From NCBI GenBank assembly GCA_964352215.1, contig CAYGRE010000022.1, forward strand, positions 1 through 64,000: a DNA stretch of 64,000 nucleotides. Direction: 5' to 3'. Origin of the DNA: CAWUKT01 sp964352215. GTDB taxonomy: Bacteria; Bacteroidota; Bacteroidia; J057; JADKCL01. Below are positions 61,234 through 64,000 of the stretch, one piece after another. The position numbers were made by a program, and so were the translations under genes. Each line of letters opens with the position of its first letter. The stretch's first letter is position 1. The notes under the pieces are model-generated. The model was not told the DNA's origin. It made no database searches and worked only from the letters and a program-made list of their open reading frames with translations.

Positions 61234-63376
61234 TGGTTTTATTCTTACGGTTGCAATAAACGATTCCGTCCATGGTCAGTTTTACTCCATTCCCTAGTTC
61301 TTGGAGAATCTTTTCATTAATCAGCCTTTGGATTTCTTTCAATATCTCTTTCTGGGGTAGGTGGTCTAGTTCATTTATGATATTCGAAATAGACTTCCAT
61401 TTAGGTTTAATTCCTCCTACTTTGAACATCAATGGTAGGATTGTTTGTTCTAGATTTAATTTAGTCGATCTGGAGTTTTCTTCGAATTCTTCGAATTCAT
61501 GTTTACCTGTCAGTTCATTCAGCCCTTCAGTCCCATGATTAATGCACGCAAAGAAGGAAATACTGGATGAACTTAATTCTGAGTGATTACTTATCTCACA
61601 GTTAATGAACCTGGAATTTACTGCGCTACAATTGAAAAACACTGAAAAGTCCAAAACGCAATTCTTGAATTCACAATTAATGAAAACACATTTTTCGAAC
61701 TTCGATTTTTTACCGAAAGCGACTTCATCAAAACTGAAAGAATCAAATTGTTCCTCGGTAAAGGAATGAAGAATCTCCTCTTTTAAATAGGCATCAGAGG
61801 ATAGTCTGAGGGGGCCTGAAAAATGGAACTTTTGATTTTCAAATACGGTCCACAAATGTGTTTTCTTAGTCGAATCCTGGAACCTCCATGCAGAAAGAGC
61901 GAGCTCAGCTTTAGACTCAGGGAAAGAAGAATAATCCAGTTGATAGTTATTACTGACTAGGTTTTCACCAATCAAAGTTCCAAAAATAAAATCGTTGAGA
62001 AAGCCGATTCGATCTGACCTGGTACCAACTCTATCTAATAGGGCATGGTTAGTCAGGGTATCGATCATCTCATCGATTGTCGGTTTATTGGACCCAGGGT
62101 ATTGATCCAGGGATTGTTCTAATACCTTTAAATTGTACTCCTTGAAGAAATCCTTCAGAAAACCCCTTTCTTCAGAGTTAATATTATAATCGGTGAAAAT
62201 CCCAGCCAGTTTTTGGAAAATAACTAATTGGTCTGCAGGCAAGATCGCCAAATTTTGTCTTTCCTGTTCACGGATTAGTATTGTGTTGAAATACTTCTGG
62301 ATAATTCTCCCAGGATTTTGAATTAAATTTTTGAACTCCGCTAGGCTTGAGAACTTAAGAAGTGATAGCAATACGGGGTTTGAAATGTTCTTTATCAATC
62401 GGTTGTTTCTCACCACTTGGTCCAGCTTTTCACCATCTAGCCAATCTGAAATCTGGGGAGTATCAATTCCAATTCTAAAAACTTCAAATTCCTTAGGATA
62501 GGACTCTCTCCATTTTTCAAACTTTTCTCCAGAAAAAATCGCTGTCTTGCGCGATGTCAAAATTATTTTGGCGTTACCCTTCAGAAGCTCTCCGATGGTT
62601 GTAAGCATTGTCTCTATCTCATCAAACTCATTATCTAAATCTCCAGCACCATCGGTTTCTTTGCTTAGCAGTTCATCAAAACCATCAATGATGAACGGGA
62701 TTTTTCCAGAGTTGATATGATATCTGACCAGATCTGAATTTACAGTTCCTCTATACTCTTCATCGATTTCAGAAAGGAGAACGTGCTTAAAAATTCTTGC
62801 AGTTCTGTCTTTAGATAACTCAGCAAAAAGGGGTCTTTTACCCGGATACTTTTTTATCAAGTCTTTCAAAATCTCATAGGCAGTACAGGTTTTTCCAAAT
62901 CCGGCAGCGGCTTCTATGATGATAAATCCAGGTCCCGACCGATTCAGTATTTTTAATACATCAGAGACCAAGTTGCCAGATTCTTGAAATGGAACTAAAG
63001 TCTTAACGGAATAGGGAGCCCTTACGTATTCATAGGTTGTTCCCTTTTCCAAGTGTCTTACTTGCTTTTCAGAAAAGCGCTTGTATCGATTTTCAATCCT
63101 TTTATACGAGCCTGCAATATTGAAAAAGCCATTGAAAAGCTCTTCCTTGATTGTCTGAATTCCCTTGAAGTCTCGGTTCTTACAAGCATACCCTAGCTGG
63201 GAATAATCGTTAAAGAATTGCTTGGCAAGTGAACCCCCTTTCAGGTTTACAATTTCTGCCCCATAATACATTCCCTGTTCCAATAGGTACACCCTTGCAG
63301 TAGGTTCGTCTTTTTCTTTTTTATAGCCATATAGGGAGTATAGCTTATCAAGTTGCCTCAACTCTGATGGGTCCAT
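61226..63376 (-). CDS. NACHT-type STAND ATPase with pentapeptide repeats
   Basis: 716 residues, cytosolic. P-loop EAAAGFGKT (155-163), Walker B FIIDGFDELL (Asp231, Asp234-Glu235, the NACHT D-G-x-D-E type) and sensor-like KIILTSRKTAIF follow in order. An N-terminal about 130-residue helical region has no recognised effector. A winged-helix/helical region follows the ATPase. At about 555-605 are Cys/Asn/Phe-rich pentapeptide-like repeats (CVFINCEFKNCVLDFSVFFN). The C-terminus (LPQKEILKEIQRLINEKILQ) is winged-helix-like. STAND ATPases sense a trigger and oligomerise; with the coupled RelA/SpoT-fold gene this suggests sensor plus effector. Confidence 0.85.
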   Translation of the reverse strand: MDPSELRQLDKLYSLYGYKKEKDEPTARVYLLEQGMYYGAEIVNLKGGSLAKQFFNDYSQLGYACKNRDFKGIQTIKEELFNGFFNIAGSYKRIENRYKRFSEKQVRHLEKGTTYEYVRAPYSVKTLVPFQESGNLVSDVLKILNRSGPGFIIIEAAAGFGKTCTAYEILKDLIKKYPGKRPLFAELSKDRTARIFKHVLLSEIDEEYRGTVNSDLVRYHINSGKIPFIIDGFDELLSKETDGAGDLDNEFDEIETMLTTIGELLKGNAKIILTSRKTAIFSGEKFEKWRESYPKEFEVFRIGIDTPQISDWLDGEKLDQVVRNNRLIKNISNPVLLSLLKFSSLAEFKNLIQNPGRIIQKYFNTILIREQERQNLAILPADQLVIFQKLAGIFTDYNINSEERGFLKDFFKEYNLKVLEQSLDQYPGSNKPTIDEMIDTLTNHALLDRVGTRSDRIGFLNDFIFGTLIGENLVSNNYQLDYSSFPESKAELALSAWRFQDSTKKTHLWTVFENQKFHFSGPLRLSSDAYLKEEILHSFTEEQFDSFSFDEVAFGKKSKFEKCVFINCEFKNCVLDFSVFFNCSAVNSRFINCEISNHSELSSSSISFFACINHGTEGLNELTGKHEFEEFEENSRSTKLNLEQTILPLMFKVGGIKPKWKSISNIINELDHLPQKEILKEIQRLINEKILQELGNGVKLTMDGIVYCNRKNKTNE

Positions 63377-63389
63377 AGGGATGTTTTAA

Positions 63390-63405
63390 AATTGTTGTAA
63401 CAATT
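63390..63405. promoter_or_regulatory. Inverted repeat in the NACHT gene leader (possible operator)
   Basis: AATTGTT and AACAATT, 2-base spacer, 14-29 bp before the NACHT start. This is a suitable position for an operator or an RNA hairpin controlling translation; speculative. Confidence 0.4.
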
Positions 63406-63423
63406 GTCGTTATGAAGTTATTT

Positions 63424-63431
63424 CAAAAATA
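63424..63431 (-). promoter_or_regulatory. Candidate -7 element of the island operon
   Basis: On the minus strand TATTTTTG fits TAnnTTTG, 48 bp before the NACHT start, with a TTG about 22 bp further upstream as a -33 candidate. Confidence 0.4.
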
Positions 63432-63642
63432 TTGGAATTCCTTTGGAACTAATCAATCTCATCAATTCCCTTGGTCAATATTATGTGAAGGCAAGTAATT
63501 CCATAGCGTTTATTTTTTTTCAATGAAAAGTTTGTTCCTTCATTGAATAAGGTTACCAAGTCTCTTTTCTCAACTTCTTCGACCGAATCCTGGCCGGATT
63601 ATTACTTCATTACTGTGGCATATCAGCAAGTTGATCTCTATA
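63432..63642. other. Non-coding right flank of the island
   Basis: No gene seen. It contains an inverted repeat TTCAATGAA (63519-63527) / TTCATTGAA (63539-63547) with an adjoining T run on its left. This could be a terminator remnant or recombination-related site. Confidence 0.45.
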
Positions 63643-63697
63643 ATAGAATAGGAGTTTCCTAAACTCTAGATGCAAGTTCGATTCTTGCCGGGACTAC
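63643..63697 (+). repeat. Attachment-like direct repeat, right copy (tRNA 3' fragment)
   Basis: Exact 55-bp copy of 60124-60178. The sequence 5' of it does not continue the tRNA, so it is a fragment and not a second tRNA gene. Confidence 0.95.
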
Positions 63698-63703
63698 CAC
63701 ATG

Positions 63704-63740
63704 AAACCGCACTGCATTTTTGCTCTGCGGTTTTTCATTT
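63704..63740 (+). terminator. Terminator, probably the tRNA's original one
   Basis: AAACCGCA and TGCGGTTT form an 8-bp stem followed by TTCATTTTT. It stands 7 bp behind the right repeat, as a tRNA terminator would in the uninterrupted locus. Confidence 0.75.
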
Positions 63741-63764
63741 TTAGCCTTGGCATTGTAAGGTTTT

Positions 63765-64000
63765 TCACCTCTCCGGGTCCTGTCGATTATCAACAACCGT
63801 AACAATCTCTATTTCACTTTCTTTGAGACGGTAGAAAAAGGATGTTTGCCTTGACACAACGCACCGTCTCAATTCGGGGAACTCTTCGACCAACTCACAA
63901 CTCACCGGAAACTGGGAGATTTTCTCATTTGACTGGATCAACTTTGACTGGAACTTATTCTTCGAACGAATTCCCCACTTTTCTTCTAAATATTCGAAAA
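63765..64000 (-). CDS. RelE/ParE-type toxin, 5' end cut by window
   Basis: The last 77 residues are visible: FEYLEEKWGIRSKNKFQSKL, then ISQFPVSCELVEEFPELRRC, VVSRQTSFFYRLKESEIEIV and TVVDNRQDPER before TGA at 63765. This is the RelE/ParE fold of type II toxins (helix pair, then LRRCVVSRQTSFFYR and a terminal VDNRQDP). The antitoxin gene would lie beyond the right edge. It is just outside the island. Confidence 0.8.
   Translation of the reverse strand, partial: FEYLEEKWGIRSKNKFQSKLIQSNEKISQFPVSCELVEEFPELRRCVVSRQTSFFYRLKESEIEIVTVVDNRQDPER

Larger units (their letters stand above)
60124..63697. mobile_element. Minimal tRNA-integrated genomic island
   Basis: Bounded by two perfect 55-bp copies of the tRNA-Arg 3' part. 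The left copy belongs to the intact tRNA; the right copy is a bare fragment. Between them are only two minus-strand genes, clearly AT-richer than the flanks. No integrase, excisionase or mobilisation gene is visible. A terminator-like hairpin sits just after the right copy, as expected if the native tRNA downstream region was pushed away by the insertion. It may be moved in trans or have lost its integrase. Confidence 0.88.

Noticed and set aside
63643..63697. Second tRNA-Arg gene
   Set aside because: The 5' third (acceptor strand and D-stem 5' arm) is missing; it is only the 3' fragment left by integration.

Overview
The window looks like a chromosomal segment of a Bacteroidota bacterium, most likely a Saprospiria/Lewinella-type marine or sludge organism. 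The reasons are a PorU-type type IX secretion (T9SS) sortase, several T9SS C-terminal sorting domains with YPNP motifs, a PorV/PorQ-like barrel, a GldM-like lipoprotein, a TonB receptor with a carboxypeptidase-like N-terminal domain, many Cys-lipoproteins, and promoters of the TAnnTTTG class. Coding density is high and base composition is near balanced, apart from the AT-rich right end and two GC-rich intergenic arrays.

Layout. 1-2.2 kb: two unrecognised cytosolic proteins, the first cut by the window edge. 2.4-4.9 kb: a secreted glycerophosphodiester phosphodiesterase and a secreted beta-propeller protein. 4.9-7.7 kb: an unusual, mostly non-genic zone with a heptamer repeat, a relic of a T9SS sorting domain, a small HEXXH-bearing protein, a GldM-like lipoprotein, and a 22-bp-period hairpin array lying before tryptophan 2,3-dioxygenase. 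8.7-17.5 kb: lipoproteins and a large T9SS-sorted subtilase. 17.6-27.3 kb: TPR protein, biotin carrier, M1 peptidase, barrel protein, cyclophilin, a helicase-less RecQ-tail protein, MATE and UMF1/MFS transporters, and a DUF4870 protein. 27.4-31.4 kb: PorU. 31.5-36.7 kb: NrtR-like regulator, MauG/cytochrome-c peroxidase, a peroxiredoxin divergent from OxyR, and a histidine kinase, forming an oxidative-stress neighbourhood. 36.7-43.9 kb: ThiG, lipoprotein, M14 peptidase, Dtd, glycosyltransferase, MazG, SRPBCC and nucleotidyltransferase genes. 44.0-54.9 kb: a six-gene envelope operon (sorted proteins, lipoproteins, TonB receptor, PorV-like barrel). 54.9-55.5 kb: a second 22-bp-period array preceded by a branched inverted-repeat element. 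55.5-60.0 kb: ankyrin/TPR protein and an RNase H-fold protein with a very long charged helix.

60.1-63.7 kb is the highlight. An intact tRNA-Arg(CCT) is followed by two AT-rich, overlapping minus-strand genes, a NACHT-type STAND ATPase with pentapeptide repeats and a RelA/SpoT-fold nucleotidyltransferase. A perfect 55-bp copy of the tRNA 3' end then follows, and beyond it a terminator-like hairpin. This is a minimal tRNA-integrated island without an integrase, and its two-gene cargo reads like an abortive-infection (antiphage) module. A RelE/ParE-type toxin gene is cut by the right edge.

Functional assignments come from recognisable motifs in the translations. No database search was run, so family names are by eye and novelty cannot be proven here.
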